From NCBI GenBank assembly GCA_913773715.1, contig CAJYHD010000176.1:1-9657 (forward strand): a stretch of DNA of 9,657 nucleotides. The letters run 5' to 3'. A program made the position numbers and the translations under genes. Source of the DNA: an uncultured Sphingobium sp. (GTDB taxonomy: Bacteria > Pseudomonadota > Alphaproteobacteria > Sphingomonadales > Sphingomonadaceae). The notes under the pieces are model-generated. The model saw only the letters and a program-made list of their open reading frames with translations, made no database searches and was not told the DNA's origin. Positions 1-7,770 of this stretch are shown here, piece after piece (the first letter of the stretch is position 1; every line of letters begins with the position of its first letter).

Positions 1-2457
1 ATGGGTGGTGCCAACGCCAAGCTCGTCCTCCACGAACGCCGCGTTGGCGACGGTGACGCCCGACTCGTCCGCCAGCTCGAAGCCATCGCGATCGGGTTTG
101 ACGAAGATCTCACGCTCGTTGACCTCCTCGCACGGATGCGCGGCGCGTTCGATCACGAGGCCGAGACGACTGCGGCCCAGGCCGCAAGGCTGATGAGCGC
201 GCTGTACGCGGAGCTCGAGTCGGCAGGGTGGGACCAGCACAACTCGACGTTGCTCCTTGCCCGTCTGCTTTTCCTCTACTTCGCTGACGACTCCGGCATG
301 TGGAAGCACGCCGGGCGCCCCGATCAATTCCAGGCCTTCCTGGTCGACCACACCACGGACGAGACCCTTGCGGACGACTTGGGTGCGCTGTTCGAAGCGT
401 TGAGCCACGAGCATCGCCGAACCGACCTGCCAGAAGTAATACGCGCGTTCCGCTATGTCAACGGCGGCTTGTTCACTGACGAGTTCACGATGGGCCCGCT
501 GACGGACGCCTTCCGTGCTGAGCTGATCGATGCGGGTGATTTCGACTGGTCGGTGATCTCGCCAGCGGTCTTTGGATCGATGTTCCAGACGGTCAAGACC
601 CGCTCCGACCGTCGCGGCGGCGGCGAGCACTACACGACCGAGACCAATATCCTTCGGACGATCAACCCGCTATTCATGGACGGCCTGCGCGATCGGCTGG
701 AGCGAGCATGGAACGATCGCGGCCAACTGACCAGGCTTCACAACGAGCTGGGCAAGATTCGCGTGCTCGACCCGGCGTGTGGTTGCGGAAACTTCCTGAT
801 CGTTGCCTATCGCGAGCTTCGCGCCCTCGAGCTGGAGCTTCTTCTGAGACAGCGGGAACTCGACCTCCAAGACAAGGGGAAGGACTACGCCCAACTCTCA
901 TTCGACGTCACCGGCGATCTCAAGGTTCGTCTCGATCACTTCTACGGCATTGAGGTCGAAGAGTGGCCGGCACGCATCGCGGAGACTGCGATGCTCCTCG
1001 TCGACCACCTTGCGAACCAGCGAATGGCAGAGGACTTCGGGCTCGCGCCGGACCGTCTACCGATCCGCATCGCTCCGAAGATCCACCTTGGAAGCGCGCT
1101 CTCGACCGATTGGAATGACGTAGTCCCAGCTTTCGAACTCACGCATATCGTTGGTAATCCGCCGTTCAATGGTTCTCGAACGATGAGCGCAGCGCAGAAG
1201 GCGGAACTGCGCGCAGTCGCGCACGGCATTCGCGAGGCGGGCTTCCTCGATTATGTGGCCGGCTGGTACCTGCTTGCGGCTCGAATGATGAGCGAGAATT
1301 CCAGGATTAAATGCGCGCTCGTGTCAACGAACTCGGTGGCGCAAGGCGAGCAGCCAGCGATCATTTGGCGATCGCTCTACGACGCTGGCTTGCACATCAA
1401 CTTCGCGCACCAGACGTTTGAGTGGGACAACGAGTCTCCTGACGCCGCCGCGGTGCACTGTGTGATTATCGGATTCTCACCGGAGACCCCCGCTTCGCGG
1501 CGACTCTTCTCGTACGCCCGTGGTCGAGGAGAACCGGCCGAAAGTGCTGTTGGAAGCATTAGTCCTTACCTTCTTGCTGGCATCGAGTATGCCGTCGGAA
1601 ACCGTCAGTCGCAGATTTCCGACCACGCAAAGATGGCGTTCGGAAACATGCCCGCCGACGAAGGGTCGTTGATCCTTTCTGGCGAGGAGCGGGCTTCCCT
1701 GGTCCGGGAGTATCCGGTCGCCAGTTCGTGGATTCTCCCGCTGTACGGATCGCGTGAGTTCATCCGAGACCGTCCTAGGTATTGCCTCTGGCTTGATGGT
1801 GTGGAAGAAGCCGAGTGGCGACGAGTTCCGCCGATCGTTGCGCGTGTGTATGCCAACGAACAGATTCGTGCTGAGTCGTCTCGACCGCAGCTCGCGCTCA
1901 CCCCGCATCTGTTCGCTCAGATCACCCAGCGCCCAGATCGCCCCTTCCTGCTGGTACCTAGCACGTCGTCGGAGCGAAGGGACTACATCCCGATGGGGTT
2001 CTTCGATGCGGGGGTCGTCGCCTCGAATGCATGCCTCGTCATCGAGGACGCGACAGTTGCTGACTTTGCCATCCTCACTAGTCGAATGCACATGGACTGG
2101 GTCCGCGCTGTGGGCGGGAGGCTAAAAAGTGACTATCGGTACTCAAAAGACGTCATTTACAACAACTTCGTCTTCCCAAATGTTGATCCCGGCGCGCGGG
2201 ACACGTTGGACAGACTTGGTCGAGAAGTCCTCGCCGCGCGGGACGGTCACGGTCAGACGCTTGAGTGGCTCTACGATGCGCGAACCATGCCAGGGGATCT
2301 GCGGTCAGCGCACGCACAGCTCGACGTCTATGTAGATGGGCTGTACCGGGAAGGCGGATTTGACAGCGTGAGCGACCGAGTCGATCACCTCCTGGAGCTC
2401 CACCGTGCTCACGAGGCGGGGCTCCTTGGCGGGCTTGCTCGCCGCCGACGGAGGTAG
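1..2457 (+). CDS. YeeA/MmeI-type SAM-dependent adenine-specific DNA methyltransferase, probably 5'-incomplete
   Basis: This protein is predicted to transfer a methyl group from SAM to adenine in a specific DNA sequence. Seen: a helical spacer at about residues 55-160; motif X region GGGEHYTT at 206-213; SAM-binding motif I DPACGCGNF at 257-265; catalytic motif IV NPPF at 386-389, the N6-adenine type; then a target-recognition region with FGNMPADEG (547-555), SSERRDYIP (656-664) and GRLKSDYRYS (707-715), all family hallmarks. A C-terminal helical tail ends at residue 818. YeeA/MmeI-like proteins are usually above 900 residues, with an N-terminal nuclease-like domain before the spacer. That domain is absent here. 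The ATG is the very first base of the window, so either the gene begins upstream or it is a true nuclease-less form. Enzyme class is secure; start and restriction activity are not. It lies 74 bases upstream of, and in the same direction as, the Gabija-like genes, so it could supply self-protection methylation (inference). Confidence 0.9.
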   Translation: MGGANAKLVLHERRVGDGDARLVRQLEAIAIGFDEDLTLVDLLARMRGAFDHEAETTAAQAARLMSALYAELESAGWDQHNSTLLLARLLFLYFADDSGMWKHAGRPDQFQAFLVDHTTDETLADDLGALFEALSHEHRRTDLPEVIRAFRYVNGGLFTDEFTMGPLTDAFRAELIDAGDFDWSVISPAVFGSMFQTVKTRSDRRGGGEHYTTETNILRTINPLFMDGLRDRLERAWNDRGQLTRLHNELGKIRVLDPACGCGNFLIVAYRELRALELELLLRQRELDLQDKGKDYAQLSFDVTGDLKVRLDHFYGIEVEEWPARIAETAMLLVDHLANQRMAEDFGLAPDRLPIRIAPKIHLGSALSTDWNDVVPAFELTHIVGNPPFNGSRTMSAAQKAELRAVAHGIREAGFLDYVAGWYLLAARMMSENSRIKCALVSTNSVAQGEQPAIIWRSLYDAGLHINFAHQTFEWDNESPDAAAVHCVIIGFSPETPASRRLFSYARGRGEPAESAVGSISPYLLAGIEYAVGNRQSQISDHAKMAFGNMPADEGSLILSGEERASLVREYPVASSWILPLYGSREFIRDRPRYCLWLDGVEEAEWRRVPPIVARVYANEQIRAESSRPQLALTPHLFAQITQRPDRPFLLVPSTSSERRDYIPMGFFDAGVVASNACLVIEDATVADFAILTSRMHMDWVRAVGGRLKSDYRYSKDVIYNNFVFPNVDPGARDTLDRLGREVLAARDGHGQTLEWLYDARTMPGDLRSAHAQLDVYVDGLYREGGFDSVSDRVDHLLELHRAHEAGLLGGLARRRRR

Positions 2458-2531
2458 TTTCTTTGGTACGGTCGACCCGCCGAGAGTGAAAAAACATACG
2501 CGATGTACTGAGCCGCGTGTACCTTTGTCCC
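2458..2531 (+). promoter_or_regulatory. Intergenic gap with possible promoter and operator for the downstream four-gene operon
   Basis: This is the only non-coding gap in the five-gene cassette. An AT-rich patch at about 2488-2498 is followed by an imperfect palindrome, ACAT-A-CGCG-ATGT, at 2494-2506. A TANNNT-type -10 candidate, TACCTT, lies at 2520-2525, six bases before the ATG at 2532. No purine-rich ribosome-binding site precedes that ATG, which would fit a leaderless transcript, a common arrangement in actinobacteria. No convincing -35 hexamer was seen 17 bases upstream of TACCTT. The palindrome could be an operator for the XRE-type protein encoded in the operon, but this is inference from location and symmetry only. 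Confidence 0.3.
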
Positions 2532-3329
2532 ATGACCGCAGAAGATGACGCACTCTCCACTCTCCAGGCCTCTGGACTCCTCGACGTCCTGAAGTGGGGA
2601 GCGCCGGTAGCGTTCGCTGCGACCGATCAGCTCTACGACGAGGATCAGGGCCACGATCAGGGCGTGGTCGGCTATCTCAACTTCAAGCACCTGCGGGATC
2701 TCCTCGACCGGGCCACCTCGAACGGCCGCTTCAAGCTTGGCGAGGGGCTTGAGAGCCTCGGCGAGGATGTGTTGAAGCGCGGGATCACCCCGGAGGCCTT
2801 CGACTCGATGCCGACGCTCCCGGCGGACGCGGTAGCTCGCCGGGACTACAAGCAGTCCCCGGGGTGGGCGATCGAGGGCTATCGTGTTCTGCTGCAGTCC
2901 TTCCCCTTCGGCAAGATCGACGAGATCAAGTGGGTGCAGCGCAGCGATGCAAAGAAGCGCGTTGCGGACCAGCTGTTTGTCGGCGACAACACGCTCTTCG
3001 ACGACGAGGAGTTCGGCCTGGAGTCCATCCCCGGCATTCCGGACGACGACGACTTCGCTGGCGTGACGCTCATCGCGGCGCATGCCTTCAACCCGACAAC
3101 GAAACAGTTCGAGCTCTACATCGGCCAGAGTAAGAATCCGGACTATCCCGGAGACTCCTGCTGGCACTGGAAGAAGCTGCTGCTCTCCGGTGGCACCCCG
3201 ATTGGCGGGACCGGTCTGCCGGTCGCACCGCAGATGCCGAGCAGTGGCGCGTCGACGGACGTTGAGGATGTGCCGGTGCGGATCAAGCGGACGGCTGCAG
3301 GCGAAGGGTCGGGCGCCGCGAATGGTTGA
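2532..3329 (+). CDS. Unrecognised 265-residue acidic protein, first gene of the protease-Gabija-like operon
   Basis: I do not recognise a family. The protein is soluble-looking, with no signal peptide or membrane segment. Seen: an N-terminal part with KWGAPVAFA at about 21-29; a charged helical middle; GWAIEGYRVL at 111-120 and IKWVQRSDAKKR at 132-143; an acidic run DDDD at 171-174; a likely beta-rich part at 178-198 (VTLIAAHAF, FELYIGQS); WHWKK at 211-215; and a Gly/Pro/Ser-rich, probably disordered tail from about 220. The ATG at 2532 was chosen over the in-frame GTG at 2517 because it fits a leaderless start after TACCTT. The stop overlaps the next start by 8 bases, so it is almost certainly co-translated with the XRE-ImmA/IrrE protease. 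It could be a substrate, antitoxin-like partner or sensor for that protease (inference). It lacks recognisable nuclease or ATPase motifs. Confidence 0.85.
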   Translation: MTAEDDALSTLQASGLLDVLKWGAPVAFAATDQLYDEDQGHDQGVVGYLNFKHLRDLLDRATSNGRFKLGEGLESLGEDVLKRGITPEAFDSMPTLPADAVARRDYKQSPGWAIEGYRVLLQSFPFGKIDEIKWVQRSDAKKRVADQLFVGDNTLFDDEEFGLESIPGIPDDDDFAGVTLIAAHAFNPTTKQFELYIGQSKNPDYPGDSCWHWKKLLLSGGTPIGGTGLPVAPQMPSSGASTDVEDVPVRIKRTAAGEGSGAANG

Positions 3330-4425
3330 GGTGCGTCGGCCGTCCCAGACGCTCGCCGCCGCGGCTTCGTTCTTCAACGGTGAGCGCCTCACCATGGCCC
3401 GTCAGCTGAAGGGGCTCAAGAAGTCCCATCTGGCGGCCCGGATTGAGATGTCGCCGGCCTCGGTGACGGCATGGGAGAGTGGCGCTAAGCAACCCAATCG
3501 CGCGACGGTGGCGAAGCTGGCGCTTGCGCTTCAGGTCGAGCCGCAGTTCTTCGGGGGAGGAGCGCCACCGAAAACGAACAAGCCGCACTTCAGGTCCTTG
3601 CGTTCAACGCCGCAGATCGCTCAGGACGAGGCGGAAGCCTACGGGCGGTTCGTGGCTGAGATCTCCGGGATGCTCGAGAACGCAGTCGAGTTCCCCGAAG
3701 CCTTGCTGCCGGATCTCCCTGTTGACCCCGACGAGCACTCGATGACACCTGAGGACGCTGCACGGCAAGCGCGCGAGTTCTTCGGGGTTGCACCCGGTCC
3801 CGTGCAGCACGTGGTGCGCCTTGTCGAGCGCAACGGTGTCGTCGTGGTGTTCAGCGAGCCAGGGGTGGCCTCGATCGACGCCTACTCCCTGCACTCGGCG
3901 ACGCGGCCGATCATTGTGTTGAACCCGGTGAAGGACGACTATTACCGACAGCGCTTCGATGCAGCGCACGAGCTCGGGCACTTGATCATGCACCACGATG
4001 CCGAGCCTGGTGGCAAGGTCGCGGAGGAGCAGGCCAACCGGTTCGCGTCGGAGTTCCTGATGCCGGCTGAGGAGATCGCGCCGTCCCTTCCCGTCTCTAC
4101 CGCGGGCAAGGCGTGGGCGACGCTGGCCGAGCTCAAGGAGTACTGGGGCGTCAGCCTCGCCGCGCTTCTCTACCGTGCCCGTGCGCTCGGCATCATGAGC
4201 GACGTTTCGTATCGCAACGCGGTCATCCGCATGTCGCAGAACGGCTGGCGCCGGTCGGAGCCGGGACGGATCTCATCGCTAGAGATGCCGTCGATGCTGC
4301 CGCGCGCACGTGAGGTGCTGTGCGAAGCGGGCGTCGACGAGGAATCCTTCCTCGCTGGATCAGGGCTGCCGGTGGGGCTGTATGAGATTGCGGCGTCGCG
4401 GGTACCGGTTTCGGCGGCTATGTGA
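3322..4425 (+). CDS. XRE-family HTH fused to ImmA/IrrE-type zinc metallopeptidase
   Basis: This 367-residue protein combines DNA binding and proteolysis. Residues about 21-80 form an XRE/Cro-CI helix-turn-helix (LKKSHLAARIEMSPASVTAW followed by ESG...P, and a LALALQVEPQFF end). A linker with HFRSLRS (89-95) is typical of such fusions. The peptidase domain carries the zinc motif HELGH at 216-220 and a downstream EEQANRFASEFLMP segment at 235-248, which supplies the usual third ligand region. In known relatives (ImmA of ICEBs1, IrrE of Deinococcus), the peptidase cleaves an XRE-type repressor after DNA damage or induction. Here both parts are in one chain. The ATG at 3322 was chosen because it overlaps the previous stop by 8 bases and gives the full HTH; the frame is open further upstream, but that part only shadows the previous gene. 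Its stop overlaps the next start. Predicted role: regulator or trigger of the operon (inference). Confidence 0.93.
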   Translation: MVEVRRPSQTLAAAASFFNGERLTMARQLKGLKKSHLAARIEMSPASVTAWESGAKQPNRATVAKLALALQVEPQFFGGGAPPKTNKPHFRSLRSTPQIAQDEAEAYGRFVAEISGMLENAVEFPEALLPDLPVDPDEHSMTPEDAARQAREFFGVAPGPVQHVVRLVERNGVVVVFSEPGVASIDAYSLHSATRPIIVLNPVKDDYYRQRFDAAHELGHLIMHHDAEPGGKVAEEQANRFASEFLMPAEEIAPSLPVSTAGKAWATLAELKEYWGVSLAALLYRARALGIMSDVSYRNAVIRMSQNGWRRSEPGRISSLEMPSMLPRAREVLCEAGVDEESFLAGSGLPVGLYEIAASRVPVSAAM

Positions 4426-6149
4426 TGAGAGTTGCCAAGATTCGAATCGAGCGCTTCCGTGGCTTCGAGAGCGCGAGCTTCCTGTTGCCTGCGGATGTAG
4501 TCGTCGCTGGAGAGCCGCAGGCCGGACGGAGCGACTTCGTCGACGCGCTCCGACGCGTGCTTGATCCTCGAAGCACCCGCGCGCGGGTCAACCCTCTCGA
4601 CATCTTTCGACCTGTGGCAACCGCCTCGGACGAGTCGCTTACCGAGGTGGAAGTCGTACTCCTTGATCTGGGGGAGCAGCTCGAAGCTCTGCTCAATGAC
4701 AGCCTCGAGGCGTTCGACGTTGCGACCGCGGAGCCCGCCGCGCTGAGCAGTGCTGGCGAGGCTGTGCTTGGCGTCCGGCTTTGCTACCGGATCCGCTATG
4801 ACCTCGATTCGGACAGCGGGGATCACTGGGTGGACTTTCCAGCGCGAAGCAATCCGGCAGCGAACTCGTTCAAGCGGGTTAGCCGGGTCGAACGCGAGGC
4901 GCTTCCGGTGCAGTTCATCGACAGCTCGCCCGCGTTGCAGCTCCGTGCTGAAGGTGCGCTGCGCACCCTTCTCACAGCGGCAGATTCGAGCGCGCTCGAT
5001 GAGGCGCTGTCACAGCTCGATCAAGACGTGCAGTCGGCGACCGGCGATTTCGCGAGCTCGCCCGTCGTGACTGAGGTGCTTGGCAACGTGCTGAATGCGG
5101 GTCCAGACGTGCTTTTCGGCATTGAGGATCCGAACGCAGTGGAGTTCGCCGCTGATGACGGATCGCTCGCGGCGCTCCTCCGGGCACTGCAGCCGGCCCT
5201 CGCTCTGGATGCAGCCGGACCCCTCCCTATTCGTTCCCATGGATCCACGATCCAGAGCGTATTCTCGGTGGCTGAGGCGATCGCGGCCGCGCGTAACGCA
5301 GAGTCCGGCGTCGTCGTTATCGCGGATGACTTCGGGGACGGTTTGGACGGCTCATCGTCCGAGTACATGGCGGGCCTGCTCCACTCGACCGCGGGCCAGT
5401 CAATATTGACCACGCGTCGCTCCGAAGTCGTTCGCGCGTTCAAGCCGGAGGAACTCGTGCGCTTCGTGCGCACCGATGACGGTCGTGCTCAGTATCGACT
5501 CCTGGAGACCACAGACAAGGCCGCCCGCATCACGCGTCGGCTGGTGCTTGATCAGTTGCTTTCCGCACTCAGCACGCGCGTCGTTGCTCTGGTGGAGGGT
5601 CCTCTGGACGTCGAAGGCTACGGCCCGCTTGCCGCGAGACTCTTCAAGAGGTCCGGCGAGCGCAAGCACAGTCTGGCCGCGAACGGCATCCGGCTGATCG
5701 CCCCTCCGGGCACTGATGGAGGCATCACGCGATTGCCGGCCGTGGCGGAGATTTCGCTTCAGCTCGGGTTCCGTGTGCGCGCCGTTGTGGACAACGACAA
5801 GCCTGGGCAGGAGGACCCCGCCGTCGCTCGGTTGGCCGAACTCTGCGAACAGCTCGTTGTGCTCCCCGACCGTACGGCGGTCGAAGCGGCGCTTATTCGC
5901 GGGATTCCGGGGGAGAAGCTGCGCGAAGTCGTCGAGTCGCTCGCGGAGCTCGGAATGCCTGCGCTGCCGGATGGTATCGATGACGATGCGATTGCGGAGC
6001 ACCTCATCACGAAGAAGCTCTTGAAGAAGCAGGGTCTGGGGTCGGCGTGGGTCGAGGCCTTGACCCATCAGCCGCCAACAGCCCGAGCTGTCATCGAGGC
6101 ACTGTGCGCCGGCGACCTGGGGCGCATCGATGTCCCTCCGCCGTCATGA
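4425..6149 (+). CDS. gajA: GajA-like OLD-family ATPase-Toprim nuclease
   Basis: Predicted DNA-cleaving subunit of a Gabija-type anti-phage complex. The N-terminal ABC-type ATPase part begins with KIRIERFRGFES. The P-loop position reads GEPQAGRS (29-36), with arginine where Walker A lysine is expected. The Walker B region is VVVIADDFGDGLD (296-308), and the H-loop position reads TTRRSE (329-334), with arginine instead of histidine. The Toprim nuclease part is intact by eye: VALVEG with Glu391, and VVDND with Asp456 and Asp458. Its length of 574 residues matches class 2 OLD proteins (about 580), which pair with UvrD-like helicases. ATG at 4425 forms TGATG with the previous stop; GTG at 4422, giving one more residue and a GTGA overlap, is equally possible. 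The stop overlaps the helicase start by 4 bases. The gene symbol is by motif and context; no alignment was run. Confidence 0.88.
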   Translation: MRVAKIRIERFRGFESASFLLPADVVVAGEPQAGRSDFVDALRRVLDPRSTRARVNPLDIFRPVATASDESLTEVEVVLLDLGEQLEALLNDSLEAFDVATAEPAALSSAGEAVLGVRLCYRIRYDLDSDSGDHWVDFPARSNPAANSFKRVSRVEREALPVQFIDSSPALQLRAEGALRTLLTAADSSALDEALSQLDQDVQSATGDFASSPVVTEVLGNVLNAGPDVLFGIEDPNAVEFAADDGSLAALLRALQPALALDAAGPLPIRSHGSTIQSVFSVAEAIAAARNAESGVVVIADDFGDGLDGSSSEYMAGLLHSTAGQSILTTRRSEVVRAFKPEELVRFVRTDDGRAQYRLLETTDKAARITRRLVLDQLLSALSTRVVALVEGPLDVEGYGPLAARLFKRSGERKHSLAANGIRLIAPPGTDGGITRLPAVAEISLQLGFRVRAVVDNDKPGQEDPAVARLAELCEQLVVLPDRTAVEAALIRGIPGEKLREVVESLAELGMPALPDGIDDDAIAEHLITKKLLKKQGLGSAWVEALTHQPPTARAVIEALCAGDLGRIDVPPPS

Positions 6150-7765
6150 CTTGGGTAGCGCAGAACCCCGAACAGGCGCAGGTCGTTGCGACTGAAGCAG
6201 AGTTGACTGTCGTGCTCGGCGGTGCCGGAGTGGGAAAGACGACGAGCGCGCTGGCCGCAGCGGCCGCACATCTTGAACGCATTCGAGAGTCCAAGCCGCA
6301 CGAAAGGGTGTTGTTCCTCTCATTCTCCCGGGCCTCGGTGGCGCGGATCGCTTCGAGGACGAGCGCGGTGCTCGGGATTCATGCTGACCGCGTTGATGTG
6401 ATGACGTTCCACTCCCTAGCTTTCTCCGTAGTGCGGAGATTCGGGAGCCTCGTTGGCCAAGGCGATGCGGTGCTGCTGAGTCCCGCCCGAGAGAAGCTCG
6501 GACTGGCGTCCAACGAAATCGGGTACAAGCGGCTGATTCCGCTCGCTCTGGAGATTGCGCGGGCGGCGCCTGCGGTGGCGTTACACCTGAGTTCCAGATG
6601 GGGACTTGTCATCGTCGATGAGTTCCAGGACACAGGCGACGCGCAGCAGGAACTGCTCGAGCTTGTTTCCCCTTCCAGCCGCACGATCCTGCTTGGAGAC
6701 CCCAACCAGTGCATCTACACGTTCCTCGCTCCTGATGGAGTCCGTGTCGAGCGAATCACTGAAGCGTGCGCGTCAGCTGGGCAAGAAAACACGATCGTTC
6801 TACCAGAAACGTCTTTCAGAGATCCGTCCGGCGTTATCCCGGCTGTTGCAAACGCCGTCCGAACCCGTGCGTTCGGCTCACCGGCGGTCACCACGGCGAT
6901 CGAGGACGGTCGCCTGATCGTGCGCAGCGGGATCGAGCTGAGCGACGAGGCCTCCACCGTGGCGCGACTCGTCATTGAGCTGAATACTGAAGGGCTCGGC
7001 GTCGCCATCTTCACTCACCACAACGACATGCTCGCCTCCCTATCGGACGCCCTCGAGGACGAAGGGATTGAGCACGAGATCGCCGGCCTGAGCGATGCCC
7101 TGGCATCCGCGTTAGACGCGCAAGCCACGATGTTGCGGTTTCGGTTTGGCGAAGCAACATGGGAGCACGTCCTCGAATCGCTCGCGGTCTTCCTGACAAG
7201 CGCGCAGCGAGGAGCCCAAGTACCGGTTCTCGCAACACAGGTTCTAAACGGTACGGGGCCGCAGACGCTCCGTCAGCGGCTCGAGGCGTTGCACACCAGG
7301 CTCACCGAAACGCCATCCGTCGACGCGGTGGTCCGCGAAGCGAGAGAAGCACATGACGCTGTCGGGCTGCCCCAGAAGTCGGGTGCGTGGCAGCAGGCAG
7401 GAATCCTGCTTTCGGTGATGTACGCTCGGGCGGCGCGAGTGAGTCGCGACCTGAGCGAGGCGCAGATCGTTGCTTCGATTTGCGCAGAGGCACGCGAGGC
7501 AAGTTATGCGGCGTTGACCGACTCAGCGCTGAACCCGCGAGAAGTGCAGTTGATGAACCTCTACCAGACGAAGGGCCGAGAAGCAGACGCGACTGTGGTC
7601 GTCCTCCGCGAAGGCGATTTCATGGGCTATGAGACCGAACCATTTCCGTCCACGAGCCGATTGCTTTACGTCGTTTTCTCTCGTGCGCGCCAGCGAATCA
7701 TTGTGCTGCTCGTTGGGAATAGGTGGCACGCGGCCGTAGCACCGCTCGCAACCCTGGCGGTCTAG
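6146..7765 (+). CDS. gajB: GajB-like UvrD/Rep-type superfamily 1 DNA helicase
   Basis: Predicted ATP-dependent 3'-5' DNA helicase partner of the GajA-like nuclease. Of 539 residues, visible superfamily 1 motifs in order are: Q-motif NPEQAQVV (7-14, Gln10), Walker A GGAGVGKTT (25-33, Lys31), Walker B DEFQDT (158-163), motif III region GDPNQCIY (184-191), motif V-like YQTKGREAD (473-481) and motif VI LLYVVFSRARQR (506-517, Arg513). All catalytic positions appear intact, unlike the ATPase of its partner. It is slightly longer than the founding GajB (about 490-500 residues) and shorter than housekeeping UvrD/PcrA, fitting a compact GajB-type enzyme. ATG at 6146 was chosen because it makes the ATGA overlap with the upstream stop and begins just before the Q-motif; the frame is open upstream only as a shadow. 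It is the last gene of the operon, followed by a small converging gene. Confidence 0.9.
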   Translation: MTWVAQNPEQAQVVATEAELTVVLGGAGVGKTTSALAAAAAHLERIRESKPHERVLFLSFSRASVARIASRTSAVLGIHADRVDVMTFHSLAFSVVRRFGSLVGQGDAVLLSPAREKLGLASNEIGYKRLIPLALEIARAAPAVALHLSSRWGLVIVDEFQDTGDAQQELLELVSPSSRTILLGDPNQCIYTFLAPDGVRVERITEACASAGQENTIVLPETSFRDPSGVIPAVANAVRTRAFGSPAVTTAIEDGRLIVRSGIELSDEASTVARLVIELNTEGLGVAIFTHHNDMLASLSDALEDEGIEHEIAGLSDALASALDAQATMLRFRFGEATWEHVLESLAVFLTSAQRGAQVPVLATQVLNGTGPQTLRQRLEALHTRLTETPSVDAVVREAREAHDAVGLPQKSGAWQQAGILLSVMYARAARVSRDLSEAQIVASICAEAREASYAALTDSALNPREVQLMNLYQTKGREADATVVVLREGDFMGYETEPFPSTSRLLYVVFSRARQRIIVLLVGNRWHAAVAPLATLAV

Positions 7766-7770
7766 CGCCG

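Noticed and set aside
1..180. Protein-like reading on the - strand at the window start (includes ANAAFVEDELGVGTT)
   Set aside because: It shares codon boundaries with the sense frame, so it inherits a plausible composition. No start or family could be identified, and the sense frame continues smoothly into the methyltransferase.
1477..2091. 204-codon open frame on the - strand opposite the methyltransferase
   Set aside because: It is antisense to strongly matching methyltransferase target-recognition sequence, with no motif of its own.
2409..3395. 328-codon open frame on the - strand opposite the 265-residue gene
   Set aside because: It is complementary to a gene with good codon bias and clean overlap with the next gene. 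Its translation is Arg/Val/Leu-rich without motifs, as expected for an antisense frame in high-GC DNA.
5400..6068. 222-codon open frame on the - strand opposite the Toprim region
   Set aside because: It lies entirely antisense to the clearly recognisable GajA-like gene and has no domain.
1..7765. Assignment of the cassette to DISARM or BREX because a methylase stands beside helicase and nuclease genes
   Set aside because: No DrmA/DrmB, PglZ, BrxC or DUF1998-type genes are present. The nuclease-helicase pair fits Gabija instead.
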